This document shows, piece after piece, positions 25,720-34,132 of a DNA stretch of 64,000 bases (position 1 is its first letter; the number at the start of each line of letters is the position of its first letter). The translations under genes and the position numbers were made by a program. This DNA is from Pseudomonadota bacterium (GTDB lineage Bacteria; Pseudomonadota; Alphaproteobacteria; Rhizobiales; MH13), in NCBI GenBank assembly GCA_039024915.1, contig JBCCPK010000001.1:496001-560000 (forward strand), in the 5' to 3' direction. The notes below the pieces were generated by a model. The model made no database searches. It had not been told where the DNA came from and was given only the letters and a program-made list of their open reading frames with translations.

Positions 25720-27195
25720 GTGTCAGAAGCATTTTTCGTCGAGGTCCCCCCGCTTGAAACGCTGGAGAAGCGGCTGCGGCTAGCCGAGGCGGACGGGGCC
25801 GGTGGCGGCGAAGTTCCCATTGATCTCTTTCTGGTCGAAAGCGTCGACCAGTTGAGCGTGGCCTTCCCTGGACAGGAAGACGCCATTCAGGCTTGGGCGG
25901 CAGCTCAAGGGTTCTCGGCAAAAACCGGGCAGGCGCTGTTTTGGCCCGGTCCCGACGGCAGGATCGCTGCGGCTTTCATAGGCTGCCCCGTCGACCCCGC
26001 CACTGGCCAGGCCACTCCAGGATTTGGTTTGGGTGCCCTGCCTGCGCTGTTACCGGAGGGGCAGTACCATCTTCGAACTCGGCTCGCAGACGCCGAAACC
26101 GCCCTGACCGCATTTCTTCTTGGCGGGTATCGCTTCAGCTTGCCGGCAAAGACGCCGAATGCTGGCGTTGTGCTGTTGACAGATGAAGCAGCTCGAGCCG
26201 CAGCCATAAGCTCGGCGCGAGCCGTGACGTTCGCACGCGATCTGATCAACACACCTGCAAACTTGCTCGGCCCGGAAGCGATGGCACGGAGCGCCGACGC
26301 GCTCGCCTCGCAGTTCGGCGCCTCGTTTAGCGTGATCGAAGGAGAGGGCCTTCTCGATCCAGCGAACCCATTTCCTCTTGTTTACACGGTCGGCGCGGCA
26401 GCCCGCGACGCGCCCCGGCTGATCGAGATGAAATGGCGAGGAACCGCTGCAAAGGACGATGCAGCCCGGATTGTCTTGGTTGGCAAAGGGGTCAGTTTCG
26501 ATACCGGCGGACTTAACCTAAAGCCCGGAAACGCCATGAATCTTATGAAGAAGGACATGGGCGGTGCTGCGGCGGTGCTCGGCCTAGCCATGATGATCAT
26601 GCAGGCTGACCTACCGATCGCGCTCCGGGTATTGGTTCCGGCGGTCGAGAATTCGATTTCTTCACCAGCTTTCAGGCCCAGTGACGTGCTCACCAGTCGC
26701 AAGGGGCTCACGGTTGAAATCGGGAACACCGACGCTGAGGGCCGGCTTATACTTGCCGATGCACTTTCCCTCGCTGATGAGGAAAGCCCAGAGCTTCTCA
26801 TCGATATGGCGACGCTCACCGGTGCGGCACGCGTCGCGCTCGGCCCGCAATTGCCACCATTTTTCACCGATGATGAGGATCTTGCTTCGGAGTTGTCCAG
26901 AGCGGCTTACGACGTCGATGATCCAGTCTGGCGGCTTCCCCTTTGGCCCGGTTACGAAAGCGCAATTAACGGCAAGGTTGGTGACATCTCGAACACGGGA
27001 AACATGCCGTTCGCCGGTGCAATCACTGCAGCCTTGTTCCTCAAGCGTTTCGTTGAAAAGGCAAAGTCGTGGGTCCATTTTGACATCTATGGTTGGACGC
27101 CGTCGACGAGACCTGGGCGGCCTGAGGGAGGCGAAGCTCAGGCGATCCGAGCCCTCTTTAACCTTCTCTCGCAGCGCTACCCGCCTGCTGGTTGA
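25720..27195 (+). CDS. Leucyl aminopeptidase family protein (M17)
   Basis: This is a cytoplasmic zinc aminopeptidase of family M17 that removes N-terminal residues from peptides. The 491-residue protein from GTG 25720 has a variable N-domain and a conserved catalytic C-domain: metal and base residues in LVGKGVSFDTGGLNLKP, then MKKDMGGAAAVLG and the signature NTDAEGRLILADAL. SNTGNMPFAGAITAALFL and SWVHFDIYGW close the core. It belongs to the alphaproteobacterial branch close to PepB rather than classical PepA. Downstream lie a MarR regulator and a cell-wall peptidase. Confidence 0.9.
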   Translation: MSEAFFVEVPPLETLEKRLRLAEADGAGGGEVPIDLFLVESVDQLSVAFPGQEDAIQAWAAAQGFSAKTGQALFWPGPDGRIAAAFIGCPVDPATGQATPGFGLGALPALLPEGQYHLRTRLADAETALTAFLLGGYRFSLPAKTPNAGVVLLTDEAARAAAISSARAVTFARDLINTPANLLGPEAMARSADALASQFGASFSVIEGEGLLDPANPFPLVYTVGAAARDAPRLIEMKWRGTAAKDDAARIVLVGKGVSFDTGGLNLKPGNAMNLMKKDMGGAAAVLGLAMMIMQADLPIALRVLVPAVENSISSPAFRPSDVLTSRKGLTVEIGNTDAEGRLILADALSLADEESPELLIDMATLTGAARVALGPQLPPFFTDDEDLASELSRAAYDVDDPVWRLPLWPGYESAINGKVGDISNTGNMPFAGAITAALFLKRFVEKAKSWVHFDIYGWTPSTRPGRPEGGEAQAIRALFNLLSQRYPPAG

Positions 27196-27295
27196 TTAAG
27201 CGCGCGATAGCCACTATTCATTTTGCACCCGAAACGATTGCGTTTCATTCGGTCGTGGCTACGCCATCGACCTTGAATGGTTCGGAGTGCGTATC

Positions 27296-27667
27296 ATGCA
27301 GGCCACAGGATTTATGCCACTCAGTTCCGGCCTGTCGCCGGCACGCGCCTTGAAGCTCTGGCACGATGTCGCCTTGTCCCGCGTTCGTGGCGGAGTTGGC
27401 GACCTGACCGAACGGCAGATGTTAATTCTGCTTACCATTTACCTCGAAACACCACCCCATACGGTCCGAGGGTTGGCGTCCAAACTTGGTGTGACGAAGC
27501 CGGTCATCACGCGGGCGCTCGATACAATGGGCGCCATGGGTTTGGTAAGCCGCAAACGCGATCCAGCGGACCGTCGCAACGTGATCATCCAGCGAACAGT
27601 TGATGGTGCGCTGTACGTTGAGAGGCTCGCGGACACGATTATCGACAACGCCGACGCGTTACGCTAG
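27296..27667 (+). CDS. MarR-family winged-helix regulator
   Basis: The small protein (123 residues from ATG 27296; GTG at 27287 is also possible) has the MarR winged helix: LTERQMLILLTIYLETPPHTVRGLASKLGVTKPVITRALDTM with the recognition helix in VTKPVITRALD, and the wing in SRKRDPADRRNVIIQRT. GGAG lies eight bases before 27296. It is 15 codons shorter at the ends than typical MarR, so the dimerisation helices are reduced. It lies between the aminopeptidase and the NlpC/P60 gene, nine bases from the latter, and may control both. Confidence 0.82.
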   Translation: MQATGFMPLSSGLSPARALKLWHDVALSRVRGGVGDLTERQMLILLTIYLETPPHTVRGLASKLGVTKPVITRALDTMGAMGLVSRKRDPADRRNVIIQRTVDGALYVERLADTIIDNADALR

Positions 27668-27676
27668 CCGTCCGCG

Positions 27677-28522
27677 ATGCAGAAACCCGACCCGCGTCGC
27701 CATCCATACTGCGATAAAGTCGCGGCATCCTATCTGCGCGGTCAGGTCGAAGCAGAGCGTTTTTCCGACGGGATATCGATGCGGGTAGCGGCAACGGTCA
27801 CGGACATTGTGGCGAAACCCGGTGCCAGCTCGCGCACATCACAGGCGCTCTTCGGCGAAGTCTTCATCGTTTATGACGAGACAGACGGATGGGCTTGGGG
27901 TCAGCTGAAAACCGACGGCTATGTCGGGTGGGTCCGAAGGCAATCCATTGAGCCGATAGCTGAAACGCCGCCGACGCACATGGTGAGTGTCCCGCTCACT
28001 TGGGCAACGGCGGATAGCATAAAGGTTATCGGGCGAGGTCCGCTTCTGATGGGTGCGCAACTGTCTGTTGCGAGCCCAGATCGACCGGTAAAAGGATCAT
28101 CCGCACGTTTTGTCGACACAGATGCCGGCACTGTGCCATCCGGCCATATCTCAGCGCTCCAGCAGTCATCGTCTGGCTGGGTAGAGACTGCACTACGCTT
28201 CCTTGGGTTCCCCTACGTTTGGGGGGGGCGTTCCGCCCTTGGCATTGACTGCTCCGCCCTCGTTCAGCTTTCTTTGCAACAGGCCGGCATTGCCGCACCA
28301 CGGGACAGTGATATGCAGGAAGCCGAACTGGGCCAGTCCATTGATCGTCGTGAAGGCATAGAGCCCGGCGACTTGGTTTTCTGGCCAGGACATGTCGGAA
28401 TTGCCTTGCCAGGGGAGGTTCTCCTGCACGCCAACGCGTTCACCATGCAAACCAGCACTGAGCCCCTGTCAGACGTCGAAAGCCGCATCGGCGTCGCGAC
28501 CAAGATCAAGCGGCTTCAATAA
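27677..28522 (+). CDS. SH3-NlpC/P60 (C40) cell-wall peptidase
   Basis: The 281-residue protein has one or two bacterial SH3-type domains (about 35-150, including VYDETDGWAWGQLKTDGYVGWV) and an NlpC/P60 domain (165-281). The catalytic triad is visible as Cys192 (GIDCSALVQ), His239 (PGHVGI) and His/Asn near 251 (HANAF). Such enzymes cut gamma-D-Glu to diamino acid bonds in peptidoglycan peptides. No signal peptide or anchor is seen, so a role in recycling cytoplasmic muropeptides, next to an aminopeptidase, is plausible. Its end overlaps the convergent dehydrogenase gene by seven bases. Confidence 0.88.
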   Translation: MQKPDPRRHPYCDKVAASYLRGQVEAERFSDGISMRVAATVTDIVAKPGASSRTSQALFGEVFIVYDETDGWAWGQLKTDGYVGWVRRQSIEPIAETPPTHMVSVPLTWATADSIKVIGRGPLLMGAQLSVASPDRPVKGSSARFVDTDAGTVPSGHISALQQSSSGWVETALRFLGFPYVWGGRSALGIDCSALVQLSLQQAGIAAPRDSDMQEAELGQSIDRREGIEPGDLVFWPGHVGIALPGEVLLHANAFTMQTSTEPLSDVESRIGVATKIKRLQ

Positions 28523-29493
28523 CCGACTGCCCGGTCAACCAACGCATCAACGGGCTCGCCACGGGCGAAGGCGATCAAGTTCCGCACCATGCCCTGAACC
28601 AAAGCTTCTGGCGCGCTCATACCTGCGGTGTGTGGCGTGATGATCAGGTTGGGTGCGTGCCAGAGAGGGTTGTCTGATGGCAGCGGCTCTTCGTGAAAAA
28701 CGTCGATGCTCGCGCCCTTCAACAGTCCTTCTTCGAGTGCCGCGACCAGGTCGGCCTCAACTTGATGGCCACCACGTCCACCGTTGATCACAAATGGACC
28801 CCCTGTGACGCCGTCTTTTGCAAGTTTGGCAAACGTGGAACGATTGAGAATGCCGCGTGTCTGTTCGGTCAGTGGAAGCAGGCAGACCAAAATATCTGTA
28901 CGAGCGAGAAAGTGATCGAGCTGATCTTCACCGCAATACACCGGGATGGCCGCGTTCGGTTTCGCGGTGCGTGACCATGCTGCGAGGTCATAGCCCAACA
29001 GCTTGAGCACCTCACCCGCCGACCGGCCCAATTCTCCATAGCCCATCAGACCGACCCGGACCTCGTGAGCCGACGACTGTGGCAAGGGCTTCCAACGCGC
29101 TTTCTGCTGGAGATCGAGGTAGGCCAAGGCCTGCCGATGGTGGGCAATGACGTTCATCACCGTCCACGCCGTCACGCGACCGGTCAGGTCAGGGTCAATA
29201 ACACGGATGATCGCAGTGCCCTTCGGTAGGTCGGTGCGGGTCGCCAGATGGTCAACGCCTGCGCCAGTCGAAAGCACGGCTCGTAGATTGGGGAAGTTGG
29301 CAAAGAACCCATCGGGCGTCTGCCAGGCAAACGCGTATCGAACCTCTCGGCAGTCCTCAGGGTTGGGAACCTCTAACCCATCTGAGAACAGAAGATCGTT
29401 TTCGGACACATGGTTCTTGAGATGAGTGACCCATCCCTGCGGAGACCAGTCCCCCACGCTCAGAACGATCTTACCGAGCTCCGTTGCAGCCAT
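28516..29493 (-). CDS. D-2-hydroxyacid dehydrogenase, GhrA-like
   Basis: The 325-residue NAD(P)-dependent dehydrogenase is of the glyoxylate/hydroxypyruvate reductase A type. The cofactor motif GLMGYGELGRSAG lies in the middle, the arginine follows in NGGRGGHQVEADL, the acid residue is in IDVFHEEPLP, and the catalytic histidine is in ITPHTAG. It starts two bases after the prephenate dehydratase stop, so it is part of the kdsB-pheA transcript. The true substrate could be glyoxylate, hydroxypyruvate or a related 2-keto acid. Confidence 0.88.
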   Translation of the reverse strand: MAATELGKIVLSVGDWSPQGWVTHLKNHVSENDLLFSDGLEVPNPEDCREVRYAFAWQTPDGFFANFPNLRAVLSTGAGVDHLATRTDLPKGTAIIRVIDPDLTGRVTAWTVMNVIAHHRQALAYLDLQQKARWKPLPQSSAHEVRVGLMGYGELGRSAGEVLKLLGYDLAAWSRTAKPNAAIPVYCGEDQLDHFLARTDILVCLLPLTEQTRGILNRSTFAKLAKDGVTGGPFVINGGRGGHQVEADLVAALEEGLLKGASIDVFHEEPLPSDNPLWHAPNLIITPHTAGMSAPEALVQGMVRNLIAFARGEPVDALVDRAVGY

Positions 29494-29495
29494 AG

Positions 29496-30374
29496 CTAGA
29501 CCTCCGGCGAGGGGCGTAGAGCCCGGTTCTCTTCGGGCTCCAGAATAGACTGGCGATATGGGTGCGCTGGGAACGTTCCGATGATGCGCAACTCCGCCGA
29601 GAAGAAACGCAGTTCCTCCATCGCCAATGCAACATGGCGTTCGTCGGGGTGACCATCGATTTCTGCATAGAACTGAGAAGCGAAGAACTGCCCGCCCGTC
29701 TGATAACTTTCGAGCTTGGTCATGTTTACCGAGTTCGTGGCAAACCCAGATAAAGCCTTAAACAAAGCCGCCGATACGTTTCGCACCCGGAAGAGAAAGG
29801 CCGTCACGAAGGGACCCTGCTCAGTGGGCAGTTCAGCCGCGTCCTTCTCCAGAAAAATAAACCGCGTGGTATTGTGCTTCTCGTCCTCAATATCGGCGGC
29901 CAGAATATCCAATCCGTAAATGTCGGCGGCCAAATCAGAGGCGATGGCCGCTTTGCTCGGGTCGCCCAATTCTGCGATTTGGCGAGCCGCACCCGCTGTG
30001 TCGGCCCCAACGATAGCTTTCAGAGCGTTTTCCCGAAGGAATGTCCGGCATTGCCCAAGAGCCATGACATGACTTTGCGCGCTCTCAATCTGGTCGAGCG
30101 ACGCACCGCCGACACCTAGTAGCTGGTGATGGATGGGCAAGAAATATTCGCCAGTGATGTGGAGCTGCGAGTGTGGCAGCAGATGATGGATGTCGGCGAC
30201 GCGGCCTGCAACCGAGTTCTCGATCGGGATCATGCCCATCTCGGCATCGCCCTGGGCCACCATCTGAAAACAGTCTTCAAAGGTAGCGCATGCGACGGCC
30301 TCAGCGTCGGGATGGGTTTTCTTACAGGCTATATGCGAGTTGGCGCCCGGCTCGCCCTGAAAAACGATACGCAT
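29496..30374 (-). CDS. pheA: Prephenate dehydratase
   Basis: This enzyme converts prephenate to phenylpyruvate in phenylalanine synthesis. The 292-residue monofunctional protein, without a chorismate mutase domain, has a periplasmic-binding-like catalytic fold (FQGEPGANSH, IPIENSVAGRV, the TRF motif in NTTRFIFL) and a C-terminal ACT domain. The ACT ligand loop reads KLESYQTGG where Escherichia coli has ESRP, so allosteric phenylalanine binding may differ. It lies 24 bases after kdsB and is followed by a hydroxyacid dehydrogenase. Confidence 0.94.
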   Translation of the reverse strand: MRIVFQGEPGANSHIACKKTHPDAEAVACATFEDCFQMVAQGDAEMGMIPIENSVAGRVADIHHLLPHSQLHITGEYFLPIHHQLLGVGGASLDQIESAQSHVMALGQCRTFLRENALKAIVGADTAGAARQIAELGDPSKAAIASDLAADIYGLDILAADIEDEKHNTTRFIFLEKDAAELPTEQGPFVTAFLFRVRNVSAALFKALSGFATNSVNMTKLESYQTGGQFFASQFYAEIDGHPDERHVALAMEELRFFSAELRIIGTFPAHPYRQSILEPEENRALRPSPEV

Positions 30375-30398
30375 GACGGATAAGCTTTCTGGTAAGTT

Positions 30399-31127
30399 TT
30401 AGGCTAGCGCCCGCTCAGCCTTGAGGAGGTCTTCGGGAGTATCAACACCCAGTGGTACGCCGTCAACGATTGCTACGTCGATGCGCATACCTGCCTCAAG
30501 CGCACGCAACTGCTCAAGTCTTTCCCTAAGTTCAAGGGGCGATGGTGGAAGTTGAACAAAGCGTTCGAGGGCTGAACGCCGATAAACGTACAGACCAATA
30601 TGATGGTAGAGCGGGCCATCGCCAGACGGCGCCGTGGCTCGCGTGAAGTACAAGGCCCGAAGTCTTCGCTCCGCAATCGGCGTCGCAACCGCCTTGACCA
30701 CATTCGGATTGGTCTTTTCGTCTTCGCTGGTGATCTCGGTGGCAAGCGTCGCGATATCGACCATCGGGTCGTCGAGAATCCGCACCGCAGCCCTGATGAA
30801 CGCAGGGTCCAGAGTTGGCAGGTCGCCCTGAACGTTGACCACAACGTCCACCTGATTGTTCGGATCGAGGGCGGTCAAAGCTTCAAAGATGCGATCTGAA
30901 CCAGATGGATGCTCGGGGTCAGTCAAAGCTGCAATACCGCCATCGCTCCGAACCACGGCCGCAATATCTTCGCTCTCGGTCGCAACGACCGGTTCGCCCA
31001 AACCCGCTTCTCGTGCCCGATCAACAACGTGCAGGATCATTGGCCTGCCAGCGATTGAGGCAAGCGGCTTTCCAGGAAGGCGCACGGACGCCATGCGCGA
31101 CGGTATCAGGGTGAGAACCTTGGTCAT
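30399..31127 (-). CDS. kdsB: 3-deoxy-manno-octulosonate cytidylyltransferase
   Basis: KdsB activates Kdo as CMP-Kdo for lipid A-core assembly. The 242-residue protein starts [21 protein letters not shown], the signature nucleotide-binding entry, and contains [15 protein letters not shown] and [12 protein letters not shown]. The frame extends 27 codons further upstream, but ATG 31127 matches family length. It is divergent from cytochrome gene cycM with a 198-base shared control region, an arrangement I recall from other Hyphomicrobiales. Confidence 0.94.
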   Translation of the reverse strand: MTKVLTLIPSRMASVRLPGKPLASIAGRPMILHVVDRAREAGLGEPVVATESEDIAAVVRSDGGIAALTDPEHPSGSDRIFEALTALDPNNQVDVVVNVQGDLPTLDPAFIRAAVRILDDPMVDIATLATEITSEDEKTNPNVVKAVATPIAERRLRALYFTRATAPSGDGPLYHHIGLYVYRRSALERFVQLPPSPLELRERLEQLRALEAGMRIDVAIVDGVPLGVDTPEDLLKAERALA

Positions 31128-31325
31128 TGCTGGTTTTGGTTGCGCAGGGAAACAGCAAAGTAAAGGGATTTCCGTATCTGTTTCCGACGGCCAGAACCGG
31201 TTGGTCATAAGGTCGCAGATTACGGACGTTATCCCATTGATGTTGTTGCAACACGGTATGGAATGAGGTTATCACCCTCCACGTTTCGGGGCCGCGTCGG
31301 GGCGGCAAATCACGGGTAATTCTCA

Positions 31326-31883
31326 ATGGATGGGTTTGAACTCAATAAAATAATGTTTGCGGTCCTTGGATCGCTTTTGGTGATCATGCTCGTCAGTTTC
31401 ATTTCCGAACTGGCCTTCCACAGCAGTGAACCCGAGGTCGCCGGGTACTCGATTGACGTTCCCGAAGAGACTGAGGTTGCAGGCGCAGAACCTGAAGAGA
31501 TGGTATCGGTGCTTGATCTGTTGGCGACCGCCGATGTAGGCGCCGGCGAGGCTGCGGTCCGTGCCTGTTCGTCATGCCATAGCTTTGAAGAAGGCGGCCC
31601 AGACGGCATCGGCCCCCATCTTTGGGGTGTCGTTAACAGGCCAAAGGGCGCGGTCGACGGGTTTGGCTATTCAAGCGCGATGGATGAGGTTGCAGCGGCT
31701 GGCGAAGCCTGGGGTTTTGAAGAGCTTGACGGATTCTTGGCCAACCCGCGCGGTTATCTTTCGGGAACGTCGATGGGTTTTGCTGGCGTGCGTGATGTCG
31801 AAGACCGTGCCGACATTCTAGCTTATTTGAACTCGCTGCAGGCGGAACCCATTGATCTAAGCACCGTTTCTGCCACGCAATAG
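31326..31883 (+). CDS. cycM: Membrane-anchored cytochrome c (CycM type)
   Basis: The 185-residue protein has one N-terminal membrane anchor (about residues 9-30), a flexible acidic linker and a class I cytochrome c domain. The heme site CSSCH is at 81-85 and the axial methionine is probably Met150 in SGTSMGFAG. CycM-type proteins carry electrons from the bc1 complex to cytochrome oxidase on the periplasmic face. An intrinsic terminator follows 30 bases later. Confidence 0.9.
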   Translation: MDGFELNKIMFAVLGSLLVIMLVSFISELAFHSSEPEVAGYSIDVPEETEVAGAEPEEMVSVLDLLATADVGAGEAAVRACSSCHSFEEGGPDGIGPHLWGVVNRPKGAVDGFGYSSAMDEVAAAGEAWGFEELDGFLANPRGYLSGTSMGFAGVRDVEDRADILAYLNSLQAEPIDLSTVSATQ

Positions 31884-31912
31884 ATCCGCAAACGAGGTAT
31901 GCAATAAGCATT

Positions 31913-31936
31913 TGCCGGGCTTAGCCCGGCATTTTT
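31913..31936 (+). terminator. Intrinsic terminator after cycM
   Basis: TGCCGGGC and GCCCGGCA form a perfect eight-pair stem with loop TTA, followed by five T in all. It ends the cytochrome transcript. Confidence 0.92.
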
Positions 31937-32059
31937 GCATGTAACAGGGGGCCTGATCTTTTTTGCGGCTCGCCCCCACGCCGTATCCGCGCCATATTTC
32001 TCCTCACGGGTTCATGAAACAGCTTGAACCCACGATGGTGTGATCCTGATGGAGCGTGG

Positions 32060-34132
32060 ATGAGCATGCGAAAACCTCAGTGGTTTGCCCTTCAGGCAAG
32101 CCAGACCGAAGACGCCTCTCGGCGTCGGCTGGGCGCGCCGCAAATGTTCGCCGCATCCTTATGGATCCTTTGCGCTCTTACTTTTTCAGTGGCCGCGCAA
32201 GCTTTACCCGAACCGACACCACCGGTGGGCATGATGGCTGAGGATCCCGCAGTCGACGGCGTTGAATGGCGACATGCTGTTACGCTTGGGGAGGCACCCC
32301 CACGCTACGATGAGGGCTTTGCCCACTTCGAGTACGTTAATCCGGACGCGGCCAAGGGAGGGCGCGTGCGCTTGGCTGATATTGGCTCCTTCGACAGCCT
32401 GAATTTTGTTCCGCCTCGGGGCGAAACACCTCGGGGCCTCAACCTGATTTACGACACCTTGATGACGGATTCGCTCGACGAGTTGTCGACCCAGTACGGG
32501 CTTATCGCGGAGGCAATGCACTATCCAGAAGACTACTCTTCTGTGACTTTTCGGCTGAGGGGGGACGCGCGGTGGCACGATGGCGTCCCCGTCACCGCTG
32601 CTGACGTCGTATTCTCGTTCAACGCTCTCGTTGAACACAATCCAAGCCAGCGCGCTTACTACAGCCACGTCGAAGCGGTCGAAATTCCCCGGCGCGGGGA
32701 AGTGAAATTTTTGTTCGATGAGGTTGGTAACCGCGAGTTGCCCTACATTGTCGGGCAGTTGATTGTAATGCCGCAGCACTGGTGGGCAGGTACGGATGCA
32801 AGCGGAAACGCTCGAGATATTTCCCGTGGCACCCTCGAACCGCCATTGGGGTCTGGTCCGTACCGCATCGCCGATGTGATCGCTGGCCGAACAATTGAGT
32901 ATGAGCGTGTTGCCGATTACTGGGCTGCCGATTTGAATGTGAATGTCGGACAGCACAATTTCGAGCGTATGGAATATGACTTCTACCGGGACGGAGACGT
33001 CGCATTTGAAGCGTTTAAGGCCGATGAGTTCGATTGGAGAACCGAAAACCGGGCGCGCAACTGGGCAACCGGGTACGACATTCCGGCGGTAGCTGAAGGT
33101 CGGATCATTTTAGAGGAGTTCGAGGAACCATTCCGGCGCCGAGGTCTGATGGTTGGGTTTGTGTTCAATACGCAGCGACCGGTGTTCGCAAACCGCAACG
33201 TGCGGCGCGGTTTCTCTTACATGCTGGATTTTCAGGAATTAAACCGGTCACTCTTTTTTGGCTCCTACACCCAGTATCAAAGTTACTTCACAGGCGTTGA
33301 AAGCCTGATGGCGACGGGGCTGCCTGAAGGGCAGGAGTTGGCCATACTGGAGACCGTTCGACAGGCGGGACACGACATCCCAGATGACGTGTTTACCACT
33401 CCCTACTCTCTCCCCGTCAACGATAGTCCGGAAACGCGCCGAGAGACGATTAGGCAGGCCCTTGAACTGTTCGAGGCGGGCGGCTGGGCCGTTCGAGAAG
33501 AGGTGGATGCCGAACAGGCAGGCGAGGGCCTTGTTCATTCTGCTTTGGTCGCGATCGGGCTGCGCTCGGACCCGACAAGACGCGTCATGCGTGATGAGGC
33601 AGGTGATCCGGTTCAGGTCGAGCTGCTCCTCAACGGTCCTACACAGGAGCCCGCCGCCAACCAACTTGCGCAATCGCTCGAACTGGTCGGTATCGAGCTT
33701 GTTGTTAGAACGGTCGATTCCTCGCAGTACACAAACCGCGTTCGGGCAAAGGATTACGATCTGATCTACACGGGATGGGCGCAGGCGACCTCACCTGGCA
33801 ATGAGCAGGAGGACTATTGGGGTTCCGTTTCAGCGACAGTCGACGGTAGCCGCAACCATGCCGGGATTGAGAACCCCGCAATCGACGCGTTGATCGAAAA
33901 CATCAAATTTGCCGAGAACCGAGAAACGCTCGAAGCAGCGACCCGCGCGATGGATCGGGTTCTCCTTTGGAACCACTATGTTGTTCCCGGATGGGGACAA
34001 GGGTTCGCGCGGGTTGCCCGTTGGGATCGCTTCAGCCATCCCCAGACTTTACCGACTTATGCAATAGGCTTCCCCACGATCTGGTGGTGGGACGCCGAAA
34101 AGGCAGCCCGAACAGGAGAGCCCGCAACATGA
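32060..34132 (+). CDS. YejA-like peptide-binding protein, Sec-exported
   Basis: This is a family 5 extracellular solute-binding protein for a peptide/microcin C-type ABC importer. From ATG 32060 (GGAG five bases upstream) it is 690 residues. TTG 32024 is an alternative. A late hydrophobic stretch (FAASLWILCALTFSVAAQA) serves as Sec signal after a long basic leader. The core has AHFEYVNPDAAKGGRVRL, GDARWHDGVPVTAADVVFSF and ADIGSFDSLN. It is the first gene of the yej operon and overlaps the next binding-protein gene at ATGA. Confidence 0.9.
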   Translation: MSMRKPQWFALQASQTEDASRRRLGAPQMFAASLWILCALTFSVAAQALPEPTPPVGMMAEDPAVDGVEWRHAVTLGEAPPRYDEGFAHFEYVNPDAAKGGRVRLADIGSFDSLNFVPPRGETPRGLNLIYDTLMTDSLDELSTQYGLIAEAMHYPEDYSSVTFRLRGDARWHDGVPVTAADVVFSFNALVEHNPSQRAYYSHVEAVEIPRRGEVKFLFDEVGNRELPYIVGQLIVMPQHWWAGTDASGNARDISRGTLEPPLGSGPYRIADVIAGRTIEYERVADYWAADLNVNVGQHNFERMEYDFYRDGDVAFEAFKADEFDWRTENRARNWATGYDIPAVAEGRIILEEFEEPFRRRGLMVGFVFNTQRPVFANRNVRRGFSYMLDFQELNRSLFFGSYTQYQSYFTGVESLMATGLPEGQELAILETVRQAGHDIPDDVFTTPYSLPVNDSPETRRETIRQALELFEAGGWAVREEVDAEQAGEGLVHSALVAIGLRSDPTRRVMRDEAGDPVQVELLLNGPTQEPAANQLAQSLELVGIELVVRTVDSSQYTNRVRAKDYDLIYTGWAQATSPGNEQEDYWGSVSATVDGSRNHAGIENPAIDALIENIKFAENRETLEAATRAMDRVLLWNHYVVPGWGQGFARVARWDRFSHPQTLPTYAIGFPTIWWWDAEKAARTGEPAT

